From the NCBI GenBank assembly GCA_002721995.1, contig PBMF01000025.1, positions 1-64,000 of the forward strand: DNA of 64,000 nucleotides. The letters run 5' to 3'. Below the pieces are notes generated by a model. That model saw only the letters and a list, made by a program, of their open reading frames with translations, was not told where the DNA came from and made no database searches. This DNA comes from Chloroflexota bacterium (GTDB taxonomy: Bacteria; Chloroflexota; Dehalococcoidia; Lucifugimonadales; UBA3495). Position numbers and translations under genes: made by a program. Shown here one piece after another: positions 47,453 through 56,658 of this stretch; the first letter of the stretch is position 1, and the number at the start of each line of letters is the position of its first letter.

Positions 47453-48403
47453 CTAGGATTCTTCCGGTTGGTCGGGGGCGTTGCGCAGGATGTCTTCCAG
47501 GGTGCGGTCCAGCGCCGGGTCCAGGGAAACTGCGGTCTCGAACGGCACGTAGTTGAAGTCGGTCTTGGCCCTTTCGATCAGGTCCTTTGCCGTGGGGTTG
47601 GTCGAGGAGATCTTCTCCAGCGTATCAACCAACTCCTGGGATTCGGCCTCCCCCAGGGACAAAAGCTCGGACAGGTCCACGTCCAGTTCAAACATGGACT
47701 TCAGCCGCCGCATGATGTCGTAGAACGACCGGTGGTCCCGGTTTATGCCCACCGGGTCGTTATTGGCCGTTAAGAAGGGAAACATGGGGGCCATGGCGCC
47801 CATGCGGAGCATTTCCAGGTCCGGGTGCTCGTAGTGGGCAATGGTCACCAGGGCCATGGCGATGGTCGGCCCGTTGCGGCTCTGGGAGCCGTAGTTGGAG
47901 TAGCGCAGCCCGAACTGGTCCAGCTTTTCCTTCATGTCGGCCCGGCTGTAGATGCAGCTGACGCTCCGTTCGATGTCCGGCGGCGCGGCCCCGTTATATC
48001 CTTCCACCGCGACAATGCTGGGAGAACCCAGCTCTTTGACGGCCTGGAAGAATGCTTCGGCATATACATCGATGCGGAACCAAGGCTCTTGGCCCAGGAA
48101 GATGATTAGTCCGCTGCCGGCATCATAGAACTGGTTGCGGCGGGTCATGGGTTGGCTGGGGAGACCTTCATTGTAGGCGACCCTGGGGCGGTAGGTGTCG
48201 TGGGTGCCAGGCACCTGGAACGGGTAGCAGAGCTTGGAGACTTCCGGCCCCATTTCACCGATCTGAGTGGCGCCGAGTTTGTTGATCAGGTAACGGGGCA
48301 GACCGCCGGAAATCTCGCCGCCGTCTGACCACTGCCTGCGCCAGCCCGCGATGAGCTGTTTTGCCGGCGGTTTGGACTCAAAGTTAAGTAGCTCGTCTGC
48401 CAT
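47453..48403 (-). CDS. PAC2 (proteasome-assembly-chaperone-like) family protein
   Basis: SGLIIFLGQEPWFRIDVYAEAFFQAVKELGSPSIVAVEGYNG; YSNYGSQSRNGPTIAMALVTIAHYE layout. Confidence 0.65.
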   Translation of the reverse strand: MADELLNFESKPPAKQLIAGWRRQWSDGGEISGGLPRYLINKLGATQIGEMGPEVSKLCYPFQVPGTHDTYRPRVAYNEGLPSQPMTRRNQFYDAGSGLIIFLGQEPWFRIDVYAEAFFQAVKELGSPSIVAVEGYNGAAPPDIERSVSCIYSRADMKEKLDQFGLRYSNYGSQSRNGPTIAMALVTIAHYEHPDLEMLRMGAMAPMFPFLTANNDPVGINRDHRSFYDIMRRLKSMFELDVDLSELLSLGEAESQELVDTLEKISSTNPTAKDLIERAKTDFNYVPFETAVSLDPALDRTLEDILRNAPDQPEES

Positions 48404-48673
48404 TTCCCTTCACTCCCCTGCCGGCGGGAACCAAGTTTCCCAGCGCCACCAGCACAGGTATACCCACATATATGCTTCGATGCTTTACAGTGCCTGTAGG
48501 GTTGTATTTTGACAGAGCGTTGGGGCAATCGCAATCTGAGTTTGGGGCGGGTTACCGGACATAATCGCGGGTGTTCGGGGGAGGTCCCAGTTGCCTTGAC
48601 ACCCTTCTTGGGCCGTTCGTAAGATAACTTGAGGCTGGCTTCAAACCGAAAGCTCCAGAATCACTCCCCACGC

Positions 48674-48749
48674 GTCCCAGTAGCTCAGGGGACAGAGCGG
48701 CTGCCTTCTAAGCAGCGGGTCGGAGGTTCGAATCCTCCCTGGGACGCCA
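48674..48749 (+). tRNA. tRNA-Arg (TCT)
   Basis: GTCCCAGTAGCTCAGGGGACAGAGCGGCTGCCTTCTAAGCAGCGGGTCGGAGGTTCGAATCCTCCCTGGGACGCCA; cloverleaf with encoded CCA. Confidence 0.95.
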
Positions 48750-48781
48750 CCTTTTTCCTTTCCGGACTGCGCTTGAAAAAC

Positions 48782-48822
48782 CAAAGTGCCCTGATGTCGC
48801 TAAGAGATCAGGGCACTTTTTT
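48782..48822 (+). terminator. Terminator downstream of tRNA-Arg
   Basis: AAAGTGCCCTGAT ... ATCAGGGCACTTTTTT. Confidence 0.8.
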
Positions 48823-48892
48823 ATGTCGGGATGGTGGGAGAGAACCAAAGCTCCCTTGCCGGCCAAAAACCAAGTTAACCGTGAACAGTTGG

Positions 48893-50467
48893 TTAAGCCG
48901 GAGCCACGAACTCCACGGCCCGCTCCGCCATCATGAGAACGGTGGCGTGGCTGCCGCCGGACCTGGTTATGCGGGGCTTGATGGACGCGTCCACCACCGA
49001 AAGTCCCTGCACTCCCTTGACGTTGCAATATTGGTCGACCACCGCCATGGGGTCCGAGTCAGGGCCCATCTTGCATGTTCCCGAGACGTGCCTGGCGGTC
49101 CCGACGGTCTGACGGATGTAGATGTCCAAGGCATCGTCGTCGGCCAGGATCTCATCGGTGGGATGCAAACGCCGGTCGCACACATCTTTGTACGCATCGG
49201 ACTCCAGGAAATCGGCCGCCTTGCGGATGCCGTCCCGCACCCGCCGCTTGTCGTTGGGGTGCTGGAGATAACGGTAGTTGAATTCAGGCTGGACCGTCGG
49301 GTCGGCGGACGCCAACTTGACGTATCCCGCCCCGTCGGGCAACCCGAGGGTAACGGAGAGCCGTGCGACCCGGTCGGTGGGAACGTCGTCGTTCAGGAAT
49401 TTGGTCCGCAGACCGGGATTGCGCTCCGGACGCTCGTCCACCATGGGGGTGGTGCGGAGCAGCATGTCGTTTACCTCGTCGGACCCATCGGCGGTGTAAT
49501 GCAAGCCAAAGTGCACCGCCTCCTGGTCTCCATGAAGGGACTTCCCATCTTTGACCTTGAAGGTGACCTGGGCGCTCAAGTGGTTCCAAAGATTCTGGCC
49601 AACGCCGGGGAGTTCTGACAGCACGGGGATTCCGAACTGCTCCAGCTGGTCCTTGGGACCGATGCCGGAGAGCATGAGCAGTTGGGGGGATTTGATGGCC
49701 CCGGCGCTCAGCACCACGCGTTCGGCTTCAACGGTGAATATCTCCCCGCCGCTTTCCACTTCCACGCCGACGGCTTTGGTGCCCTCGAACAACACCCTTC
49801 GGGCGAAGACATTTCCCTTCACCGTCAGGTTGAGACGGTGGCGCATGGGGTTCAGGTGGGTGATGGCAGCGCTCATCCGCCATCCATCCAGGTTGTTGGA
49901 CGGCCAGACGCCGACGCCGGCTGGATTGGCCCCGTTGGTGTCCTCTACCACTGGGTAGCCTTCGTTCAAACAGGCATCATGGAACGCCTGCTGGATATCC
50001 GGCCACACGCCGGCCTGGCGCCGCCGGACGGGTATCGGCCCGTCGGTGCCGTGGAAATCGTCCCGGATGTCCATGTCGTGTTCGGACTTTCTGAAATATG
50101 GCAAGACCTTGGCATAGGACCATTGGTCGTTGCCCATGGCGGCCCAGGAGTCGAAGTCCTCGGGCAGCCCCCGTTGCATGGCGGCGCCGTTGATGGATGA
50201 CCCACCTCCGATGACTTTGCCCTGGGCGACGTGAATCTCACCCTGTTCTTCGGTGATGGTGCCCCGCAGGGCCCAGTTGTGTTCCGACTCAGGGGATTCC
50301 GCGTAACTTGTCGTGGCGTACTTGACCTCGTCCGGAAGCACGTCCACGTTGGGGTAGTCCGTTCCGGCTTCCAGGAGCAGTACCGAGGTATTCGCGTTTT
50401 CGGCCAGCCTGGCTGCCAGCACCGACCCAGCTGCACCCCCGCCTACGATAACAACGTCATATTTCAT
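48893..50467 (-). CDS. GMC family oxidoreductase
   Basis: DVVIVGGGAAGSVLAARLAEN, GKVIGGGSSINGAAMQRG, C-terminal GTCKMGPDSDPMAVVDQYCNVKGVQGLSVVDASI. Confidence 0.93.
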   Translation of the reverse strand: MKYDVVIVGGGAAGSVLAARLAENANTSVLLLEAGTDYPNVDVLPDEVKYATTSYAESPESEHNWALRGTITEEQGEIHVAQGKVIGGGSSINGAAMQRGLPEDFDSWAAMGNDQWSYAKVLPYFRKSEHDMDIRDDFHGTDGPIPVRRRQAGVWPDIQQAFHDACLNEGYPVVEDTNGANPAGVGVWPSNNLDGWRMSAAITHLNPMRHRLNLTVKGNVFARRVLFEGTKAVGVEVESGGEIFTVEAERVVLSAGAIKSPQLLMLSGIGPKDQLEQFGIPVLSELPGVGQNLWNHLSAQVTFKVKDGKSLHGDQEAVHFGLHYTADGSDEVNDMLLRTTPMVDERPERNPGLRTKFLNDDVPTDRVARLSVTLGLPDGAGYVKLASADPTVQPEFNYRYLQHPNDKRRVRDGIRKAADFLESDAYKDVCDRRLHPTDEILADDDALDIYIRQTVGTARHVSGTCKMGPDSDPMAVVDQYCNVKGVQGLSVVDASIKPRITRSGGSHATVLMMAERAVEFVAPA

Positions 50468-50625
50468 GGGTATTCCCTCATCGATTGGTCTTCTCGCCTG
50501 GGTATTCCAGTCCTAATGACCCGCCCCGAGGGCGGAGGACTCAGTGATACTACATCGGCGCCAGATATCGGGCAACAGATAAGACCGGATGAGCCCGAAA
50601 TTCGGTGGGCTGCCAGGCCGAATCA

Positions 50626-51018
50626 TTATTCGATGACTTGGAGGTACATGAAGGCGCCGCTGAGAAGGGTGGCGTCTTCGCAGTGGCCGCCGATCATCTC
50701 ACCCGACGGCTTGGCCGCGGCGACGTGGATGTGCACCCGAAGTTCGCCGTCCGGTAGGGGCTGGACATATCCTTCCGCGCTGACCAGTTCCAGGGATTCG
50801 GTGATGACCTCTCTCTGGAATTCAGGGGTCCCCTCTTCCCAAGCGCACAGGTTGCGCAGTTTCAGTTCCCTCAAGCTGCCGATGCAAGAGGTGATGATGG
50901 CCTCCTTGATCCCGTTGGCCTTCGCCAAATCCTCAAGGCCGCCGACCAGCGATTCGCCTGCCTGGAATTTCCTGTAGATAACGCCCGATGTCTTGGTCTC
51001 CCAATCTTGTACTGCCAT
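50626..51018 (-). CDS. PPC/DUF296-type DNA-binding-fold protein
   Basis: YRKFQAGESLVGGLEDLAKANGIKEAIITSCIGSLRELKLR; HIHVAAAKPSGEMIGGHC. Confidence 0.8.
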   Translation of the reverse strand: MAVQDWETKTSGVIYRKFQAGESLVGGLEDLAKANGIKEAIITSCIGSLRELKLRNLCAWEEGTPEFQREVITESLELVSAEGYVQPLPDGELRVHIHVAAAKPSGEMIGGHCEDATLLSGAFMYLQVIE

Positions 51019-51054
51019 TCCTTCTCCTTAAGTGCTTGTTAAATTCTGTGCCAC

Positions 51055-52518
51055 TCAAGAACCGGCGGTGGTCTTTTTCCGTTCATCGTGCCGGTCCCGC
51101 ATGGCTATGGGGACAAAGCTCCGGGTCAAGCGGCCGATCAGACCCTCTTGGTACGCCAGGGCCGTCTCCCGAAGCAGTTCTCTACTGATTCCTGGTTTGT
51201 GAACAACGCCCTCCCCGATTGCCGCCGCGGTGCCCGGGAGGAGGGCCAGCCGGGAATCAATGTCATCATCATCCAAAACGTGGGCCATGAGGACGAGCAT
51301 GTCGGCGCTGAGAAGCCTTTCACGGACTTGATAGATAACGCCCCCTGCGGCCGTTTCCAGGAAGAACCACTCTTCCAGCGCCTCCGGGTCTGGAAACCCG
51401 GCGCCGGGTTTGGAGATCGCCGCTTCGCTGTAGAAAGCCCTCACGTCGGCGGTCAAAAGGCGCAGCAACTCGGGCATCGATTGGGCATAGCCGTCCGGTA
51501 CGGCCATGCTGCCATCCATGGCGAATCTCACCAGGATATCCACCATCTCTTCGATGGAGTCCACTCCCTTCCCACTTATCCCGACAGTGGTGCGGCCGCG
51601 GGTGCGCAGTCCTTCGTCGAACCACGGCCTGAGAAGCTGGGCCTCCGTCCGCAATTGGGCCGCCGCGGCTTCCGCTCCGGTTGTCGGTTCGGCGGAGGGG
51701 AAGGTAACCGGGCAAGACCATCCCTCTTCCGGAGGCGTGTCGTCCACGAGGGTGTCGGGATAGTCTTCCAGCACGGGTCCCGCCGTTTTGTTGACCAGCC
51801 CCAAGGTCCGGCGCAACACATCCAACTGTACATCCGGACGGTTGGGAGGTCCCAGCGGGCGGCCGAGGGGGAACGGGACCCAAAGGGCGCGCGGTGGTTT
51901 TACGGTCTCGCTCACCGGTCTGATCAGACTGACCTGGACGGTAGCTATGCCGGCGCCGCCTTCTTCCACGGGCTTTTCGATGTACTGGGAGAGTACGCCC
52001 ACGGCGTAGGTGCAATTGGGTCAAACCGGTATGAGCAGCACCAGGTCTACGTTGTCGCCGGTCAGGAATTTTGAGACCTCCCTTGCCGCGGGTTCCATAC
52101 GCTCTGGGGCCGTCGATCCCATGAAGGAATAATGCCAGTCTGCCACGGAGCCGATCTCTCCGGCCTCCGCCAAGGTCCTCAAATGTTCCAAAGGAAAGCA
52201 GACATTCACATCCTGCTGGAAGGCGCTGCGGTCGAAATTAGTGCTGGAGTGGGTCATCGCCAGGTCGTCATAGGCAATCTCACCCGGGATGACCCGATAG
52301 TCCCCTTCGTGGCCCGTGAAGGGGCGGTCATCGGACCGGTGCAGGGCAGCTGTGGTGACGATGGCGACCCGGGCATCGCTTAGATTCGGGGCTTGGGCCC
52401 AGGGCGTTTGTTCAAAGGGCGGGGCGTATCTTCCCTTCAATCGCTCCATCAAAGTCACCTGTTCATTTGGATGTATGTCTTCCCAACGGACCACAGGTAA
52501 TACCCCTCGGTTTAGCAA
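51055..52518 (-). CDS. Glycine/sarcosine/betaine reductase selenoprotein B-like protein, Sec at UGA 52021-52023 (487 aa)
   Basis: The track ORFs 52021..52518 and 51055..52002 are in the same frame separated only by one TGA; joined sequence ...VDLVLLIPV-U-PNCTYAVGVLSQYIEKPVEEGGAGIATVQVSLIRPVSETVKPPRALWVPFPLGRPLGPPN. Confidence 0.88.
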
Positions 52519-52782
52519 TGATCAGAAAGAACGGGTTTATCAGCCGTCTGCTCCGGACATTCTATAACCAAAGGCGGGGCATTTCCTCATCACCTGCCGG
52601 GACCTCTTCCGGAAATGCCGCCCATCCTCATTGGGATAGGCCATATGGATCGATTTCAGCGGCTGAGAACTGGGGTGTGACTGGCGTCACAGACCAGAGG
52701 GCCATACCGCAATAACATGACCCGTGTCGGTCGAACAAATCAGTGGCAGACCACAAATCTCTCGGGCCGGCAGGAGAATGTA

Positions 52783-53352
52783 ATGGCTCAGACTTTAGCT
52801 ACAGCGAAATTGGCTTTCACGGGGCGCTCGCGTGTCACCGCGCTGGCCCTGTTTTCCCTGGGAATCGCCCTGCTCTTCATGTGGACGGCGTCAGTATCCA
52901 GCGTGTCCGCGGACGGGCACGAAGGCATGAACCCCGCCACCGAGCAGTGCATCATGGACACACTGGGTTACATGCCCTCCAGCCCCGACGAGCTGACCCA
53001 AGAAGAGATGGACCTCATCGGCGCGGCCTGCTTCGGTGACCATGGGACCAGTGGCAGTTCCAGCGAACACGATGCCGCCATCGACCAGTGCATCATCGAC
53101 GTTCTCGGTTATCTGCCTTCCAGCCCCGACGAACTCTTCGACGTGGAAGTGAACCTGGTGGCAGAGACCTGCTTCGGTGGTGCAGGAGTAAATGAAGACC
53201 CGAACCACCTGGACGAAGCTACCCAGCAGTGCATCATCGACGTACTCGGGTTCCTGCCTGAGAGTTCTGAAGAGCTCACTGAAGAGCAAATGGTCCTGGT
53301 TGGCGAGACCTGCTTCCCGGACGAATTCGCCTCCGAGCCGGAACTGGTCTAA
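52783..53352 (+). CDS. Exported protein with three 47-aa Cys-containing repeats
   Basis: Signal-like TM then ATEQCIMDTLGYMPSSPDEL..LIGAACFGD / AIDQCIIDVLGYLPSSPDEL..LVAETCFGG / ATQQCIIDVLGFLPESSEEL..LVGETCFPD; SD AGGAGAAT before ATG 52783. Confidence 0.8.
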   Translation: MAQTLATAKLAFTGRSRVTALALFSLGIALLFMWTASVSSVSADGHEGMNPATEQCIMDTLGYMPSSPDELTQEEMDLIGAACFGDHGTSGSSSEHDAAIDQCIIDVLGYLPSSPDELFDVEVNLVAETCFGGAGVNEDPNHLDEATQQCIIDVLGFLPESSEELTEEQMVLVGETCFPDEFASEPELV

Positions 53353-53394
53353 TCAACGAATCATGGTAGGCCCATCCGGGTCGGACAAATCATT

Positions 53395-53426
53395 CGAGGG
53401 GCGACCTAAATCCGGGTCGCCCCTCG
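53395..53426. terminator. Hairpin terminator candidate
   Basis: CGAGGGGCGACC ... GGTCGCCCCTCG, 12-bp perfect stem. Confidence 0.7.
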
Positions 53427-53517
53427 TCATGTTTGCCGCCCTGGCACTCTTCTCTTTTGTGCCTTTCCATCCGCGTGGCCCTGCTGAGTATGCTTCTTTC
53501 CGGCTGACCAAAACCGA

Positions 53518-53676
53518 CTACGAACGTTTGACGGTGACGGCGGCAACTGTCAGCAAAGCGGCGGCGAACCCGGCCAGCACTCCCAATTCGGAAGCAACTT
53601 CAAAGAGCGACGCGCCGTGCAGCATGATCTCTCTCAGGGCTTCCACCGCATAGGTCAGCGGGAGAAACTTGGCGGT
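53518..53676 (-). pseudogene. C-terminal remnant of an ABC-2-type transport permease
   Basis: Minus-strand translation AKFLPLTYAVEALREIMLHGASLFEVASELGVLAGFAAALLTVAAVTVKRS*, with an in-frame stop a few codons upstream and no start. Confidence 0.6.
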
Positions 53677-53840
53677 TCCTTCGTTTCACCCCCGGTGAAC
53701 AGTCGCGTTCACCGGTACTTCATCCCCACCCCTGGCATTCTCCACCTTCCGGTCTTAAACTCTCGGTAATATCTGGGGGTTGCGTCCTGTTGCGCCATGT
53801 TATGGGTGCGCTGGCAGGCCTCCGAGGGAAGGGGAAGAGA

Positions 53841-54023
53841 ATGTCAATTTCCAACGAAACGCTGCAGGCGATGATTCGGGACTACCAGGGTCTGGAATTG
53901 TCGGACGAAGAACTGGAGTTGGTCCGGCCCGAGTTGGAGAATTACTTTTCCGAACTCAAGAAGCTGGAGGACCTGGACCTTTCGAACGTCTTTTCAGGCC
54001 GCCTCATGGACCTTGTGGAATAG
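53841..54023 (+). CDS. Small AtzG/GatC-like amidase partner protein
   Basis: 60-aa helical acidic protein immediately upstream of an amidase; LSDEELELVRPELENYFSELKKLEDLDLSNV. Confidence 0.6.
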   Translation: MSISNETLQAMIRDYQGLELSDEELELVRPELENYFSELKKLEDLDLSNVFSGRLMDLVE

Positions 54024-54083
54024 CCACCGTTCGGTCCGGTCCTCTCGGCCGCTAAGTCCCGTTCCAAGAATTTCTCAGGAGGC

Positions 54084-55523
54084 GTGAACATGTCCAACGC
54101 TGATCTGCTCAAGATGACCATCTCCGAGTTGGCGCCCAAGATCAAAAACAAAGAAGTTTCGCCGGTGGAGTTGACCGAAGCGGCTTTGGCCGAAGCTGAC
54201 CGTCTGCAACCCGAGCTGAATTCATTCATAACCATCCTGCATGACCGGGCCATGGACCAGGCCCGGGAATCTGAAGCCGCCATTTCCCGCGGCGATTACC
54301 GGGGCCCGCTTCACGGAATCCCCATGGGGCTGAAGGACAACCTTGCCACCGCCGGAATCACCACCACCGTAGGTTCGAAAGTGCTGGCCAGCCATGTGCC
54401 CGAGGAAGACGCTGAGGTGGTCGTACGCTGCCGGGACGCCGGAGCGATCTTCCTTGGCAAGGAGAATCTGGAGGAATTCGCCGCCGGGGCCACGTCCAAC
54501 AATCCCCACTACGGGGCCGTCCACAACCCCTGGGGACTCGACCACATTCCAGGAGGGTCCAGTGGGGGAGGCGGCGCCAACGTAGCTGCCGGGGTAACCT
54601 TCGCGTCACTTGGCACCGACCTGGGAGGGTCGGTACGTCTGCCGGGCACCTTCTGCGGCGTTGTTGGACTCAAGCAGACCTACGGGCGGGTTAGTCAGCG
54701 CGGGCTGATGGTTACCAGCTTTAACGGAGACCACATCGGCCCCATGACCCGGTCGGTGCCCGACAGTGCCCTGGTGCTCCAAGTCCTCGCCGGCAACGAC
54801 CCGCTGGACCCCAGCACGGTGCCCGTGCCCGTCCCCGACTACAGCGCCCTGCTGGGGCAGGGGCTGAAGGGCCTGAAGATGGGTGTTCCCTCCAATCATT
54901 ACTTCGACGTCCTGGACTCGGAGGTGGAAAGGGCGGTGCGTGGGAGCATCGCCGCCCTGGAGGAACTGGGCGCCGAACTTCAAGAGGTCAGCTTGCCCGC
55001 CATGGAATACGTCGGTGCGCTTCGTATCGCAGCTATGGCTGACGGCGTCGTTACCCACGAACCCTTCCTCAAATCAAACCGGGAAGACTACGGGCCCGAT
55101 GTCCTATACCGCACCATTCCCGGACAGTTCGTTTTAGGAAAGGACTACTCCAAGTCATTGAAGGTCCAGCGACTGATCCAGGAGGAATACGCCCGGGTCA
55201 TGCAGCAGGTTGACTTCTTGGTCACCCCAACGGCCCCGGTGCCGGCGCCTAGGATCGATGCCGAGTACATAAATATCAACGGCGAAGACCACCGGGTCAG
55301 GGGCCCCGGTTCCGGAATCATATCCCGCAATACCAGTCCCATGAACTCCGTCGGTCTTCCTGCCATAACCGTGCCCTGTGGAGCAAGTGAGGGCGGACTG
55401 CCCATCGGGGTACAGTTCATAACCGGCCCCTTCGAAGAGGGATTGTTGTTCCGGGTGGCGGACAGCTATGAGAAAGCTTCTCCGAGCCAGGGTCTCAGGC
55501 CTGCGGTTGCCGTTGGGGTCTAA
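54084..55523 (+). CDS. Amidase (GatA-like amidase signature family)
   Basis: GIPMGLKDNLATAGITTTVGSK, GGSSGGGGANVAAGVTFASLGTDLGGSVRLPGTFCGVVGLKQTYGRVS. Confidence 0.93.
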   Translation: MNMSNADLLKMTISELAPKIKNKEVSPVELTEAALAEADRLQPELNSFITILHDRAMDQARESEAAISRGDYRGPLHGIPMGLKDNLATAGITTTVGSKVLASHVPEEDAEVVVRCRDAGAIFLGKENLEEFAAGATSNNPHYGAVHNPWGLDHIPGGSSGGGGANVAAGVTFASLGTDLGGSVRLPGTFCGVVGLKQTYGRVSQRGLMVTSFNGDHIGPMTRSVPDSALVLQVLAGNDPLDPSTVPVPVPDYSALLGQGLKGLKMGVPSNHYFDVLDSEVERAVRGSIAALEELGAELQEVSLPAMEYVGALRIAAMADGVVTHEPFLKSNREDYGPDVLYRTIPGQFVLGKDYSKSLKVQRLIQEEYARVMQQVDFLVTPTAPVPAPRIDAEYININGEDHRVRGPGSGIISRNTSPMNSVGLPAITVPCGASEGGLPIGVQFITGPFEEGLLFRVADSYEKASPSQGLRPAVAVGV

Positions 55524-55576
55524 GCCTTTTTCCTCGATTGCCGCCATGCGGCATGAATCCTGAACCAGGAGTAAAG

Positions 55577-56620
55577 ATGTCCATCGGCTGGGCAATCCTA
55601 AGCTGCGGCGACTATGCCGATTCCAGGGGAGCTCCCGGCGTCAACCAGGCCGAGGGTGCGGAGTTGGTGGCTGTGCACAGCCGTGATCGCGGCCGGAGCA
55701 AAGCATTCGCCGAGAAACACGGCGTCAAGACCTGCTATACCACGGTGGAGGAGGTGCTCGGCGATTCCAGGATAGACGCCGTCTATATCACTTCGCCCAA
55801 CCACCTGCATGCCCAGTACACCAAGATGGCAGCCGAGGCAGGCAAGCACGTGCTGGTGGAGAAACCCCTGTCTCTGAACATGGACGACGGCCTGGAGATG
55901 CTCCAGGTCTGCCGCGCCCGGGGCGTTAAACTGGGCGTGGGACTGCACCTTAGGCATCATCCGGGACACATCGAGACCCGCCGGTTGGTGGCCGACGGCG
56001 CCCTGGGCACAGTTGCCCTGGCCCAGTCCCAGTTGGGCCAGGGGGAGAGGGGCAACGTCCACTCCATACCCAGGGCCGGACTGCGCGATTGGTGGACCCA
56101 CCCGGAGTTGGTCGGCGGCGCCTTTGCCATGTTGACAATCGGCGTCCATGCCATCGACGACCTGCAATTCCTCCTGGATCAGCAGGTGGTGGAGATTGCC
56201 GCCATCACCGACGGGCAGACCGCCGAACGGCCCCTGGAAGACCTGGCCACCATGTGCCTGCGCTTCGACGGCGGCACGATTGGTACCATGTGCTGCGGGA
56301 TGCGCCTGCCCGAGTTCCAGAACGACGTCGCCCTCTACGGCAGCGAAGGAAAGGTTGTGCTGGTCGACGCCTCATGGCCCCGGCTGCAGGGAGAGCTGCG
56401 GGTGTCCAGCGAGACCGTGAACACCACCGTGGCCTACGAACCAGACTTCGTCTACCTGGTCACTAGGAATATCGAAGACTTCCAGCGGGCGATGGCCGAA
56501 GACCGGGAACCGACCGCCTCCGGCATCGACGGACTCAAGCTGGTGCAGGTGACCGGGGCTATGGTGGAATCCGCCAAGACCGGCCGTACGGTGAAGCTGG
56601 AGCCTTTGACCTTTCCCTGA
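55577..56620 (+). CDS. Gfo/Idh/MocA family oxidoreductase
   Basis: DAVYITSPNHLHAQYTKMAAEAGKHVLVEKPLSLNMDDG. Confidence 0.92.
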   Translation: MSIGWAILSCGDYADSRGAPGVNQAEGAELVAVHSRDRGRSKAFAEKHGVKTCYTTVEEVLGDSRIDAVYITSPNHLHAQYTKMAAEAGKHVLVEKPLSLNMDDGLEMLQVCRARGVKLGVGLHLRHHPGHIETRRLVADGALGTVALAQSQLGQGERGNVHSIPRAGLRDWWTHPELVGGAFAMLTIGVHAIDDLQFLLDQQVVEIAAITDGQTAERPLEDLATMCLRFDGGTIGTMCCGMRLPEFQNDVALYGSEGKVVLVDASWPRLQGELRVSSETVNTTVAYEPDFVYLVTRNIEDFQRAMAEDREPTASGIDGLKLVQVTGAMVESAKTGRTVKLEPLTFP

Positions 56621-56658
56621 GACCCAAGGTAATTCCACGGATAACCTAATCAATAACT

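Noticed and set aside
48629-49618. 329-aa plus-strand ORF
   Set aside because: Runs through tRNA-Arg and antisense to the GMC oxidoreductase; no domain
51320-52024. 234-aa minus-strand ORF covering the selenoprotein UGA
   Set aside because: Different frame, Arg/Gly-rich shadow ORF; the UGA-readthrough frame carries the family signature
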